NCBI GenBank assembly: GCA_016256075.1
Contig: SDVU01000115.1
Span: 1 to 20,141 of the forward strand
Direction of reading: 5' to 3'
Length of the DNA stretch: 20,141 nt
Source: Dictyocoela muelleri
Taxonomy: Eukaryota > Microsporidia
Shown: in pieces, positions 8,290-17,699 of the stretch
Numbering within the stretch: position 1 is the first letter of the stretch
How the letters are laid out: each line of letters starts with the position of its first letter
Program-made: the position numbers and the translations under genes
The notes under the pieces: model-generated
Databases searched by the model: none
Told to the model about the DNA's origin: nothing
What the model saw: the letters and a program-made list of their open reading frames with translations, nothing else

Positions 8290-9060
8290 TGTAATCCTTT
8301 TTGTTATCACGATATGTCTCTTAATTCGGTTTCCATCTTAGTTCTTTTTGTCTCATTTCTTATTATAACCTTCTGATTTAAATTGAATTCTTCTAAATTT
8401 TTGTATTTAAATTCTTTGCTATATTTTGATGAGTTATTAATAACTAAACTTCTGTTTTTTAGAAGCAACGCATTTTCAGGTGTTAACTTATGACCCCTGT
8501 GTATTAATTTTGTATTATAATTTCTCAAAACATTACTCAGCCTATTCTTCATAGGACCAATGCCTTTTTTACCCTTCTCGTATAGTCCTATTCAGGCTTC
8601 TAACTCTCCCATTACTTTGTGGGTAATACGGTATACTAAAGTTGAGTTTCTCGCCGTTCCTTACACTCCATAATTTTAATTTACTATTATGGAATTCTTT
8701 TCCATTGTCTGAAATCATTGTTATGAAATTAAATTCATCAAATACAGATTGAATAAATTTTATAATTTCTATTGATTCTTTTTATTTTATCAATTTAGCA
8801 AACGAAAAACTACTAAAGTAATCAATTTCTATAATAATTTTCCTTGTTTTATCTATCTCCATGATATCAAAAGCCATTATTTCGCCCGGAAATTTAGTAT
8901 TTATGTAAGTAGCAGTTTTTATTATCTTTTTATCGATTTGACAACAAACATCGCACATTTCTAGAATTTTATTCAATTCTTTTTTAGAAATCTGAATACT
9001 TTCATCTATCAAGGAGTTTCTAATGTTTTTTCTATGATTAAAGTTTTTGTGAATTTGTAA
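8290..9060 (-). pseudogene. Integrase region of the LTR element
   Basis: Fossil integrase. Visible parts in element order are a zinc-binding segment with CDVCCQ, a core with FPGEIMAFDIME and EIDYFSSF, a second core motif with ISDNGKEFH, and a basic C-terminal tail close to the 3' LTR. It belongs to the retroviral-type integrase family and is not functional here. Confidence 0.85.
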
Positions 9061-9169
9061 AATCTTTTATTTGTAACCCTCATTATGAGAACTACTCTCG
9101 GTCTCGACAGTAACAAACATTCGACTAAGCGAATACGATTGTTCAAGACAAGATCATTTTCGATAACAA

Positions 9170-10350
9170 ACATCGAAATCATATTTTTAAAATCTTTATA
9201 GCCACCTCATGATTCTAGGTGTGCCGAAATCTCTCTTTGTGTGGATCTCTTCAATAGCTTTATGATCCGATATTAGAGTAAACTTTTTTTCCAATCAAAT
9301 AAAACTCAAGCTTCTCCATTGACCATAACGCTGCAAGAGTTTCTCTTTCTGTGATCGGTGAAAATTTCTTCGAACTTTTCAGAACTCTCGATATATATAC
9401 AACATGTCTGTATTTCTGTTTCAGTACGCCGCCAATTCCGATGTTAGACACATCGGTTTCTAATGAGAACTTATCTAAATTGTTTGGCTTATAACACTCT
9501 AGTGAATTTGCCCATTGACGTTTAAATTCTTTAAATAGTCTTTCAGAATACTCATTCTAAACCAATTTGACACTTTTTTTTTAAATCATTTCTATAGTGG
9601 TTTCAATTTTGATGTCAAGTTTGGTATGAAGGTTCTATCATAATTCAATAAACCAAGAAACCTCATCAATTGTTTCTTCGTATTTGGTTTTTTGTATCCT
9701 ATAATGCTTTCTGATCTCTTAGTCAATTGTTCTAATTTATTCTCGCTGATTTGATAGCCTAAAAAGTTTACCTTTAAGCCGAAATATGTTGAATTCGCGT
9801 GGTTAATTTTTAAGTTATATTAATTTAATCTTTATTTAACTTCTTTTAAATATTCCTCGTGAATTTCCTTTGTTTTCTCGAAAACAAGAATATCGTCGAT
9901 ATAAAGGAGACATTTTTTACCAATAAGACCTTCTAGTACAATCGACATACCTCTCTGAAAAATTGCAGGACTATTCTTGAATCCTTGGGGCATTCTTGTG
10001 AAGCGTTTCAACTGATAGTTCGGGTCCAAAAACGTGGTTTTGTATCTATCAGTTTCCGAAATTGGAACATGAAAAAATCCGCTTTCTAAGTCAAGAACAG
10101 AAAAATATTTAGCTCCGTTCAATGATTTTAAGACTTCTTGAATATTCGGTATTCAAATTGATCTAATTCAACTAATTCATTTACCTTTCGTAAATCTAGT
10201 GTGAATCTCAAAAGTCCGGATTTTTTCCGATTAAGATCAAAAGTATTCAGCCAAAAAGATTAGCCCTTCTCTAAATATCTTTTTTTCTAAAACTCGGAAA
10301 TGAGTACTTTGAAGTCCTCTCTATCTTTCTGATTTCGTATTGGTCTACTC
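9170..10350 (-). pseudogene. Reverse transcriptase and RNase H region
   Basis: Fossil polymerase. The fingers and palm are recognisable by FSVLDLESGFFHVPI, the RMPQGFKNSPAIFQR block and the catalytic YIDD box. These are followed by RNase H, with a GGVLKQKY block and SPITERETLAALWSMEKL. The motif set and order are those of Ty3/gypsy elements. Broken. Confidence 0.9.
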
Positions 10351-10394
10351 CAACTTACAACACTATTTCCTTTTGTTTTAATTTGACACTCAAT

Positions 10395-10680
10395 CTAGAA
10401 TTCTTTTGCTTTAAGCTTATTTATAAGAAGATCACCAATAATAACATCAAATATTCCGTATTTAATAATATGAAATTTATCTGCAATTTCTTTATTATTA
10501 TATTTGACCCTCATAGATACTGATTCGTGAGATTTTATAGTGCTACCATTCAATAAAGTAATTGTAACTGGTGTTTTTAATTTAGTTAACTCAGTATTTT
10601 TCAATTATTTAAATGTATCGCTGGTTATTATATTTAATGATGACCCAGTGTCGAAAAATGAATTTTTTAAATATCCATTC
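10395..10680 (-). pseudogene. Aspartic protease region of the LTR element
   Basis: Fossil retropepsin-like protease. The FDTGSS active-site motif is followed, toward the polymerase, by a beta-rich stretch ending IIKYGIFDVIIGDLLINKL, the usual flap and second psi-loop region. It lies between the gag-like and polymerase regions as expected. Confidence 0.8.
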
Positions 10681-10734
10681 AATTTTATCTCGCGCATGTC
10701 TAAATCATTATTATACTTATTTCTATTAGGCATA

Positions 10735-11440
10735 TTATTATTACCTGTGCAATTTTCGCAATATGACCTCTAGTTACGCATTTGTAACATTTTAAGATCT
10801 TTACTGGTGAAATTTCTAAATTTTTAATTTTCGATCTAATTTCATTTTTATCTTTACTTTATACAGTTCTATTTATTACGTTATTTTCATTCAATCTTTC
10901 ATATTCGTATACTCGTTCTAAGATTGAAGAATACTCATTCATCGAAAAAAATACGCACTCAAGAACCTTAAGTGTTCTTCATTTATTCAATTTAGAAATA
11001 ATCTCATCATCTGTGAGTTCAGCACACTCACAGTATTTTTTTTACCTTTGCAAGTATTCTGACCAAGACTCTTCTTTATACTTAAACATCTCCTCGAAAC
11101 TTTTACCGGATATAAAAGCTTTTAATTCATGTATGAATATTTCTAAGGAAGATCGAAGTTTGTTCTTGCAACCTTTCTTATAATACCATCTCTGGATTGA
11201 AGCATCCGCTTGTTCAGTTATCATCAAAAACTGATGATTTTGAGCAAGTTCATCAAACAATTTTGCTCTAAGATATCATGAAAATCTGTATCTCGAAATC
11301 TTCAGTATCCATGCCTTTATATAGTCGCTTGTAATTTCGACTTTTAGACTGCATAACAGTCGAATAATCTTGGTTTCTCGATGAATCATTTGACTGTACT
11401 TGTTTTTTGTTAACAAGTTTAGAAGAGGGTTTACCACTTT
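10735..11440 (-). pseudogene. Gag-like region of the LTR element
   Basis: Fossil nucleocapsid and capsid region next to the 5' LTR. It contains a helical segment with RWYYKKGCKNKL and ELKAFISGKSF, and near 10735-10790 a zinc-knuckle-like block (CYKCVTRGH). The family placement rests mainly on position and the knuckle. Broken. Confidence 0.7.
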
Positions 11441-11442
11441 AA

Positions 11443-11726
11443 TTGGGTTTTCCCTGGTTATCACCTGGTGCAGCTAAACAAGAAATATGTAAACTATTTT
11501 TAAAAGGCATTTTTATTTATTTGCGAATTCTTATAGAGTTAAATAAACCAATAAGAATTCTAACTCCTTTATGTAACGATAACTTTCAAACTTAGATATA
11601 ATTTACCAGTTATATCTACTTTAATAAATATGAAACAATCATATTTAGCCACATTTTCAAACATAACGGACCAATCATTAATTGTTTGAACTCCTATAAC
11701 TGAATGTGGATTTAATACATCCAACA
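11443..11726 (-). repeat. 5' LTR of the Ty3/gypsy element
   Basis: A 284-bp direct repeat of 7926-8209, beginning TGTTGGATGTATTAAATCC in element orientation. It would carry the element's promoter; no confident promoter motif was identified. Confidence 0.93.
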
Positions 11727-12022
11727 ATGATTATATTTTAGCCTCAAAATCCTATTCAGCGTTTCATCGCTATTGTCACAAAATCCAATCCGGTGTTTAA
11801 TTGATAGGACAACAATCTGAGTTAGGGCTTTAAGCTTTGCCTCTTATGACTTCTGCTAATTTTCTAGACTCTATAAAAACATGTTCTCCATAATAACAAA
11901 TCTTGATTTTCGATATATGTCAGGATATTCAATTTATGACAGACCTTTTTTAGACTAGATATTTCACTCTTGCATTCGAATGTTTCGATTTCATAATTTA
12001 TATCTACCTTATTTGTTCGCAT
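11727..12022 (-). pseudogene. Coding remnant next to the LTR element, unknown
   Basis: The minus strand here has protein-like composition in more than one frame, unlike the flanking AT-rich DNA. One part starts at an ATG at 12020-12022 and includes FECKSEISSLKKVCHKLNIL and QDLLLWRTCF. A part nearer the LTR includes ALTQIVVLSIKHRIGFC and ETLNRILRLKYNH, running right up to the LTR boundary. It looks like an old gene beside which, or into which, the LTR element inserted. I do not recognise the family; it could be a host gene or a piece of another mobile element. It appears broken. Confidence 0.45.
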
Positions 12023-13162
12023 ATTCAAAACTTTTCTGTTATTAATATCATCATTATGTTATCAATGATTCTTTTTGCGCTCAAATTAAGGTGTGAAGAT
12101 AAAGGGTTATCAAATAAAAAGCTGTAAACTATAAAGTATTATGTGAATTTTTTTACTGTTTTAATTTAAATCATTGTATCCTTCGTGCATGGGTTCACGA
12201 TTCGCATTTCTTTTATACTTTTTGATAAAAAAATTTTATTCTTATTTTTAATAATTTCACGGCTGATGATTTACTTTTAAATTTGGCAGGCGTTTTACAT
12301 TAAAATTGATTTTTTTCCGGATTTTTTTTTGTGGGAATAGTGTACATCCCGGTAGATTAAATAATTTAAAAGTAAGAAATACATACAATCGTATATTTAA
12401 ATTAAAATTGATAAAATTAGTCCAATTATTTTTATAAAATCAAATAAAAATGTCACTTTTTTCTTATAATCTTTGGCGAAGCAGAGTCATCTAACATTTA
12501 GACATAAAAAAACTACAACTTTCACTAAAAATTCTCTTGATAAGAAAATGAAAAACTAAATTTACTTTTTGTAGTTTTATGGTAATATATGCGAAAATTC
12601 TCATGAACACTGCCATATATTATCCATTTTGACAAATATACATTTCTTGTTTTACTTTTAAAGAAGTATTTCGAATCGACTCGATATGTAAACCTTTTTT
12701 ATACATATATGTAATTCTTTATTGCATTTAAAGTTTTTCAAATATAGTTTAATCTTTCGATATTATTATAGATAATGAGATTTTACTTGATATATCCGTC
12801 TTGCTTTACACAATTTGGCAGATCAAAATAAGATTTTAATGTAATTTTTTTTCGATTTTAAGTCTTTAAGCAAATTAAAAAAAATTATCTACGAAATATA
12901 ACAGAAAAAATAACTGTAATAAAATCTTTTTATATAACATTACTTATAAATTTATGCACAAAAAAAATAAACTGCTCGAAAATACGTATATATTTCATTA
13001 TTTTTTATAAGCGAGATATTATTGAAGCAATCTTAGAATCCCGAGATTTTGTTTTTTATTCTGATACCGAGAAGCGGGATTTAAAAGAGGCCTGAATCCG
13101 AGATTCTGGGCTGCAATTACAGTCCTAACTAAAAAAATATAAAAATTAACGGAGCTGGCGCC
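12023..13162. other. AT-rich intergenic DNA
   Basis: Over a kilobase without a gene that I can support. One short imperfect inverted pair, CATAAAAAAACTACAA and TTGTAGTTTTATG, brackets about 80 bp at 12503-12583. Around 13030-13115 a less AT-rich patch repeats CGAGATT and CGGGATT blocks; its meaning is unknown. Confidence 0.5.
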
Positions 13163-13194
13163 ATATAACTTGTTAATTTAGGGGATGTATTTTT
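13163..13194 (+). repeat. Merlin terminal inverted repeat, left
   Basis: Contains TTGTTAATTTAGGGGATGTA and pairs with 14134-14168 in inverted orientation. Confidence 0.8.
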
Positions 13195-13269
13195 ACAAGA
13201 AAATACCCCTACTTAACACAAAAATTAATTTTAAAAAATTAATTTATAAAAAAAAAATTTTAAAAAAAA

Positions 13270-14112
13270 TTAATTTAAAAAAATTTGTTGCAAAATTAAT
13301 TTAATAAAAAAAAATGAGGCATTTTTCTTATTTTTCTTGATTATAAATCTTAAAAGATATAATTCAATAAGTTTCCTAGTTCTGTGGCGAAAACATATAC
13401 TTTTCTTTATAGCCGACTAACATCCCTCAATGGTATTAATATGTGTCCTAGTTGTTTAATCAACAAATTCTTTTGAATTATTAACTACTTTATGATCGAT
13501 AAAAAGTTTTTTTTATGTTTGAATAACCACGCCAACCATCAGAAAACATTTTGAATCAATTTTCACAAATGTTTTTAAAAAGCATTACAATTCATTCATA
13601 GACCTGGTTTTGCAACTTTTTAATATAATACGCCTATCATTACTCCTCTATACTGCTCCAATGATTCAAACACTGTAAACTTTGTGGCCACGATCATTTT
13701 TTCTCTTTTCAAAATTTGATTCATCAACCTCAACTATTATACCACTACCTTCTATCTTGTCAAAGTAAGCATAATATTTATCTACTATATATGACTTTGA
13801 TATTTTTTGTAATAACTTATAGACTCGATGTCGTGAAACCAATGTCCACCTTTGTATTTCTCCAACTGAAGAACCAGATAACCATTTTTTAAAATAAAAA
13901 GTTTCACTAGGTTTTTTTTCATAATTATACGAAAATATAGTATTATAAAAAAGTGAATATATCTTAGAACAATGTTTCCAACAACATCGAACCATATAAC
14001 ATTTTTTTGAAGGCCCTTTAAGAGACGAACCACAATACAAACATCCACGGGAAAACAATAAATGAGTGATATAATCGAAAATCAAATGCAAATTATTAAA
14101 TTCCTGTTCCAT
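13270..14112 (-). pseudogene. Merlin (ISXO2/IS1595-type) transposase, broken
   Basis: The reading begins at the ATG at 14110-14112, with ACCCTTCA directly upstream. An N-terminal zinc ribbon (CLYCGSS, then CCWKHC) is followed by a helix-turn-helix-like segment (SRHRVYKLLQKIS) and the DDE domain. The first Asp is in EVDESNFEKRK (13723-13725), the second in SDGWRGY near 13545, and the Glu in HINTIEG near 13425; all three are kept. Disabling changes seen: an in-frame TGA at 13666-13668 where the family has Trp (VYSV-stop-IIGAV), a TAG shortly after where a Glu-Arg pair is expected, a further TAA, a frame change before SDGWRGY, another in the A-run after it, and two more stops around HINTIEG. The frame finally ends near 13270. 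Identification is secure; enzyme function is lost. Confidence 0.87.
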
Positions 14113-14133
14113 TGAAGGGTACAAAGGGTAATT

Positions 14134-14168
14134 AAAAAGTACATCCCTTAAATTAACAATTTATATAG
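14134..14168 (-). repeat. Merlin terminal inverted repeat, right
   Basis: Reads TTGTTAATTTAAGGGATGTA on the minus strand and pairs with 13163-13194. The transposase ATG lies about 20 bp inside it. Confidence 0.8.
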
Positions 14169-14411
14169 CTCATTAACCAAAATTATGATTTTGATTAAAA
14201 AACTATGCGATTACCTATAACAAAATCACATAGTTTCCCCATTTTTTTGTTTGAAATTGTTTTTTAATGATGTTTCCTTTCTTCTAAAAATTTTTTGTAC
14301 GTTCGGAAATTGGTAACAAGGTGTAAAATTTAAAATAAAGACTCGAATATGGTTGCCTCTTCTCACTTTGAACTAGTATTAAATTTAGCGCTCCAAAATA
14401 TATAAAAAAGT
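14169..14411. other. AT-rich spacer
   Basis: No gene or repeat that I can support, apart from a short imperfect inverted pair around TATGCGATTACC and CACATAGTTTCCC near 14200-14238. Confidence 0.4.
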
Positions 14412-14416
14412 GAGTC

Positions 14417-14474
14417 TTCTATCGAAAGATGCCCAATTATTTTTTAAAAAATAATTGGGCATCTTTCGATAGAA
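14417..14474. repeat. Perfect 58-bp palindrome
   Basis: Two 29-bp arms, perfectly complementary and with no spacer, meet at TTTTTTAAAAAA (centre 14445/14446). Such loop-less palindromes are usually unstable in DNA replication, so its perfect state suggests a recent origin. Confidence 0.95.
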
Positions 14475-14559
14475 AAGCAAAAAAATGATTTTTGAATAAA
14501 AATAACACATGACTATAAAAATATTAATAATATTTTTTATTGAAATCGATAAATTAGGG

Positions 14560-14862
14560 GTTTTAACTTTACTTGCATACCCTCTGAAAAAAATCGTAAA
14601 TTACGAAATATGGCTTTAGCAAAGGAATTTTTTTATAGTCTTATATACATATTGTAAAAATAAGTTTTTAATGTAATAAAACATTACAAAGTTTTGTAAA
14701 TTTCGGGAAAAATAAAATCTACCAAACTAGGTAATATCGGCTTATATTAAAAACTTATTTTTAGAATACGTATATAAGACTTTAAAAAATTTCTTTGCTA
14801 AAGCCATATTGCGTAGTTTACGATTTTTTTCAGAAAGGTGTGTTTAAGGATAGTTAGAAGAA
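14560..14862. mobile_element. Foldback element FB4, inner
   Basis: Arms of about 110 bp are inverted copies around about 75 unpaired bases. They share CTGAAAAAAATCGTAAA, AATATGGCTTTAGCAAAG and AGTCTTATATAC blocks. The right tip reads AAGGATAGTTAGAAG. The same blocks and tip are found in the foldback at 18250-18483, so both belong to one family. Arm identity is lower than in FB1, so it is older. Confidence 0.85.
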
Positions 14863-15023
14863 AAATTTAAAGGGTTATTTTTCAAAATAAATTTTTTATT
14901 AAATTTTTTTCAAATTTATTTAAAATTATTTTTATTTTTTTAAAAAATTATTGTCCATGGTAGCTACCTTTTAGTTAGCATCTTTCGATAGAAGACCCAA
15001 AAAAGTAGTAATATACGGTTTTT

Positions 15024-15130
15024 GATAGTGTTATATCTGATTAAGATCAAGTCTAATAAGATAATAATTCAGAAGGACTCTCCTAATTTGGGATGTTTAC
15101 GGCGGTGTATATTATCTAAATAAGTAAAGA
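15024..15130 (+). repeat. Dispersed repeat R1
   Basis: About 107 bp that align with 15894-16000 at roughly three quarters identity. Shared blocks include TAATAATTCAGAAGGA and GTGTATATTATC followed by AAATAAGTAA. Same orientation as R2. Function unknown. Confidence 0.8.
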
Positions 15131-15893
15131 AACGGCATAGAAAAACATCTTTTTTTAAAAAAAAACACCAAAAAGAAATCGAATATGTTTTTTATTAAAT
15201 ATAAATTTTTTAATATTTGAATTAAAATATCATCAATTACAAATTTCTATTTAGTTCTTAATTCAGAACAAGTGTTCTATGTAAAAATAATTATTTTATT
15301 TTTGCGCACTAACTTTCATATTGTAAAGAAAACATTTTTAAAATAATATTTATAAATTTATTAAGATTTTTAGGTTTTTTTTGTTTTTTTTTGTAATTTT
15401 ATTTTTTTCTAATATTATAAATTTCACATTTTAAAAATTTATTATTTATAAAAGCTAATTTTACATAAACCTACTATTTTATTTATTCTTTTATTTATTT
15501 TTTTATTGTTTTTTTCATTCTAGCTAATCTTTCTGTTTCTGTTTAATGCTCATAATAATATAATTTATCTTTTAAAATAAATTTATAGTAAATTAATAGT
15601 TACTCTTCTCTGTATTGCACTTAGTGCATCACTAAAATAAACCTTTACACTTTTTAAATCAAAATTATAGATGTAATTAAATAATATTTTTCTTGTTTAC
15701 AAATTTATTTAATTTTATAATTTGATTATTTTTACATTTTAGGGCTATTTTATTTCTTTATAAACACCAAAGATATTTTTAAAATAAATAATATTATTAC
15801 TGTTTTAATTAAGCTTATTTTTCAAGATTTAATAACTTTTTTTCAAATATAAAATGCAAAAAATAATAAATATAATAATAATATACACTTTTT
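15131..15893. other. Extremely AT-rich stretch
   Basis: About 760 bases of T/A tracts without any open frame. A short TGCACTTAGTGCA palindrome lies at about 15616-15628. Nothing else is recognised. It separates repeats R1 and R2. Confidence 0.5.
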
Positions 15894-16055
15894 CTATAGT
15901 TTAGTAGCTGATTAGGATCAAGTTAATTAAACAATAATTCAGAAGGAACTTTTATAATTTGGTTGGTGTGTACGGCAGTGTATATTATCAAAATAAGTAA
16001 TGAAAGTATAAAAATCATGCAAAACCCTCTGTTTACGACAGCTGGCTAACTTAAA
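15894..16055 (+). repeat. Dispersed repeat R2
   Basis: Its left part matches R1 (15024-15130). Its right part (TAAAAATCATGCA, CCTCTGTT-ACG-CAGC) matches R3 at 16781-16860. It is thus the fullest copy of a repeat of at least 160 bp. A 71-codon minus-strand frame across it is not conserved in R1 or R3 and is rejected as a gene. Confidence 0.8.
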
Positions 16056-16072
16056 TAGCGAGTTTTTAGATC

Positions 16073-16106
16073 GGCGAAAGTTCGACTTTGGCGAATTTTC
16101 GCCTTG
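16073..16106. repeat. 34-bp GGCGAA repeat, copy S1
   Basis: A GC-richer block, GGCGAAAGTTCGACTTTGGC then GAATTTTCGCCTTG, that can fold on itself through GGCGAAA and TTTTCGCC. It matches 16747-16780 at 31 of 34 positions. It follows R2 closely. Confidence 0.85.
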
Positions 16107-16746
16107 AGAATTACTATTAAATATAACTATTATAATTATAAAAAAATAAGACATTAAATTGTATCGAAATACAAAAAAATAAATGAAATAAAACCATGTT
16201 TATTGAAATTTTTTTCTAAGTCTCAACAATTTCTCAGATAAGCACAACAATAACAACACCAGAATCGTCTACAATGTACAATTTTATATACAAGTGAGTT
16301 GTTGACAACCTTGGTCTATTATTTTGATTCTTCGAATAAAAATTATCAAAATACAAAAAAAGGAAATCCCATTGACACGGAATTCCGCATAATCATTTTA
16401 AAAGATCACACACTTCGAAATTAGTTTAAAAGCTATACCATACTATAACTTTATACAGGTAATTATTTCGTTTCAGCGTAAAATAGAGACCATCATAGTC
16501 GACTCTTAGAGGTCTCTAAACCCGATATATTTTATTAAGAAATAAATTGGTAAAATTGATTAAGATTTTAAAGAATTTTAAAGGTATTATAAAAATAATT
16601 AATAATAAACAAAATCTATAATTAATAGAAGCTTTACTAAATAAAAAGAAATATAATTTAAAACCACAATTGAATAAAAGATAAAAATATTTATTTTATC
16701 ATTTTAGTATATTTTATTATTAAAGTCTAAAAAAATATTTTTTAAA
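16107..16746. other. AT-rich stretch with one shared block
   Basis: No gene. GTGAGTTGTTGACAACCTTGG at about 16291-16311 has a diverged counterpart GAGTTGTCGGCAACTTGGG at about 16860-16878. A short GAGACC/GGTCTC inverted pair lies at about 16486-16517. Confidence 0.45.
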
Positions 16747-16780
16747 GGCGAAAATTCGCCTTTGGCGAATTTTAGCCTTG
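16747..16780. repeat. 34-bp GGCGAA repeat, copy S2
   Basis: Second copy of the block at 16073-16106, directly joined to R3 on its right, whereas S1 stands to the right of R2. The order is therefore reshuffled between the copies. Confidence 0.85.
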
Positions 16781-16881
16781 CCGTATATTATCATAATAAG
16801 TGATTAAAGAATAAAAATCATGCAGAGGCCTCTGTTAACGGCAGCCAGCCAACTTACTATGAGTTGTCGGCAACTTGGGTC
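16781..16881 (+). repeat. Dispersed repeat R3
   Basis: Matches the right part of R2 (GTATATTATC, AAAAATCATGCA, CCTCTGTTAACGGCAGCCAG) and continues into the GAGTTGTCGGCAACTTGGG block shared with about 16291. Left-truncated compared with R2. Confidence 0.75.
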
Positions 16882-17026
16882 TGAAAAAATAATAAATTAA
16901 AACAAAAACTCGCCTTGAAAAAACCACCTCAAATAATATAATTAAATATATTAAAGAACAGAGAAAATCAAAACTGCATATTACAAAAAATTTTATTTGC
17001 CAAAAAGCAAAAATTACAAAAAAAGT

Positions 17027-17308
17027 GTTCTCAAACGGGTTAGTCTATGTTAGAAGTCATATCGAGAAGAGAAACGACAATATTAAAATAAGCGAAATTT
17101 AATAGCATTTAATAATCATGGACCCCTTTTCATTTACTCGTATTTTTATTCCCAAATTAGGAAATTACACCGCGAATTTCCTAATTTGTAAATAAAAATA
17201 CGATTATATAAAAAAGGCTCTGTGATTATTAAATGCCATGATATTTCGGCTATTTTTCAATATTTTTCGTTTATCATCTCGATTTTACTTCTAGGATAGA
17301 CTAACCCC
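17027..17308. mobile_element. Foldback element FB5a
   Basis: Arms meet near 17169. The left tip reads GTTCTCAAACGGGTTAGTCT and the right end ATAGACTAACCCC. Shared internal blocks are AGAAGTCATATCGAGAAG, GCATTTAATAATCATGG and CAAATTAGGAAAT. Very similar in content and arrangement to FB5b (17420-17699), so the two are tandem copies of one foldback. Confidence 0.85.
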
Positions 17309-17419
17309 GGTCTCACAGTATACTTTTTTTTTACAAAAAAAATCAAAAATATAATTTAAATAACTATAAATTTTCAAAATTATTGTGCTTTTTGTAAAAA
17401 CAAAGCATACTGTGAGACC
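17309..17419. mobile_element. Small foldback between FB5a and FB5b
   Basis: 111 bp with inverted ends GGTCTCACAGTATAC and GCATACTGTGAGACC, followed inward by poly-A/T tracts that also partly pair (TTTTTTTTACAAAAA and TTTTTGTAAAAACAAA). It sits exactly between two tandem foldbacks. The flanking CTAACCCC and CGAGTTAG extend the inverted symmetry. Confidence 0.75.
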
Positions 17420-17699
17420 CGAGTTAGACTACTCCAAAAATCATATCGAGAAGAAAAAATACAATGTTGAAACATATGCGGAATTTTATGGCATTTAATA
17501 ATCATGGAGCCTTTTCTCATATACCCGCATTTTTCCAAATTAGGAAATCGTAGCGCGAATTTCTTAATTTGTAAATAAAAATACGGGTATATAAAAAACT
17601 CCATTATTATTAAATTCCATGAAATTTTGCCTATTTTTAAATATTGTCGTTTAATATTCTCGATATGGCTTCTAGGATAGACTAACCCGTTGTAGAACC
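17420..17699. mobile_element. Foldback element FB5b
   Basis: Second copy of the FB5 unit; its right tip is ACTAACCCGTTGTAGAACC, the inverse of GGTTCTACAACGGGTTAGT. The CAACGGGTTAG block is shared with FB3 at 7471. Read across the whole, 17027-17699 is one 670-bp region of hairpin-hairpin-hairpin structure. A 74-codon minus-strand frame inside is a by-product of the arm sequence. Confidence 0.85.

Larger units (their letters stand above)
7921..11726 (-). mobile_element. Ty3/gypsy LTR retrotransposon, broken copy
   Basis: A 3.8-kb element read on the minus strand, with two 284-bp LTRs and domains in the order gag-like, protease, reverse transcriptase, RNase H, integrase. That order defines the Ty3/gypsy (Metaviridae-type) group. 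It is broken, with about ten or more interruptions across the coding part. By eye the LTRs differ at about 13 of 284 positions, around 95% identity, so insertion is fairly recent rather than ancient. ATGAT occurs at 7916-7920 and again at 11727-11731, which fits a 5-bp target duplication. A purine-rich stretch (GGCAGGGGAA) next to the left LTR fits the polypurine tract, and TGGTAAACCC near the right LTR could be a primer site. Confidence 0.92.
13163..14168 (-). mobile_element. Merlin/IS1016-type DNA transposon, decayed
   Basis: A 1.0-kb element with terminal inverted repeats of roughly 32-35 bp, left 13163-13194 and right 14134-14168. Both contain TTGTTAATTTA-GGGATGTA and match well over their length. 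One transposase gene fills the interior on the minus strand. A clear target duplication was not found. The Merlin superfamily is the eukaryotic relative of bacterial IS1016/IS1595 elements and is known in microsporidia. Confidence 0.85.
14412..15000. mobile_element. Foldback element FB4, outer, nested
   Basis: The outer tips are AGTCTTCTATCGAAAGATGC on the left (about 14413) and its inverse GCATCTTTCGATAGAAGAC on the right (about 14981-14999). At the left a perfect 58-bp hairpin (14417-14474, two 29-bp arms, no loop) contains the tip sequence twice, so the block occurs three times in all. A second, unrelated foldback (14560-14862) sits inside. No coding capacity. Confidence 0.75.

Noticed and set aside
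10540-10773. 77-codon open frame on the plus strand
   Set aside because: It lies antisense to the protease region of the LTR element and is a shadow of it.
13020-13125. Patch with repeated CGAGATT and CGGGATT as a possible RNA gene
   Set aside because: The blocks are short and irregular and no consistent secondary structure was found.
13785-14048. 87-codon second frame on the minus strand
   Set aside because: It overlaps the Merlin transposase in another frame; the transposase frame has the zinc ribbon and DDE motifs.
16073-16106. tRNA-like block with a TTCGA motif
   Set aside because: No cloverleaf, acceptor stem or A box can be drawn around it, and it recurs as a dispersed repeat.
15939-16154. 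71-codon open frame on the minus strand
   Set aside because: It crosses repeat R2 and is not preserved in copies R1 and R3.
17380-17604. 74-codon open frame on the minus strand
   Set aside because: It lies within hairpin arms of the FB5 foldbacks, so it is a by-product of their sequence.
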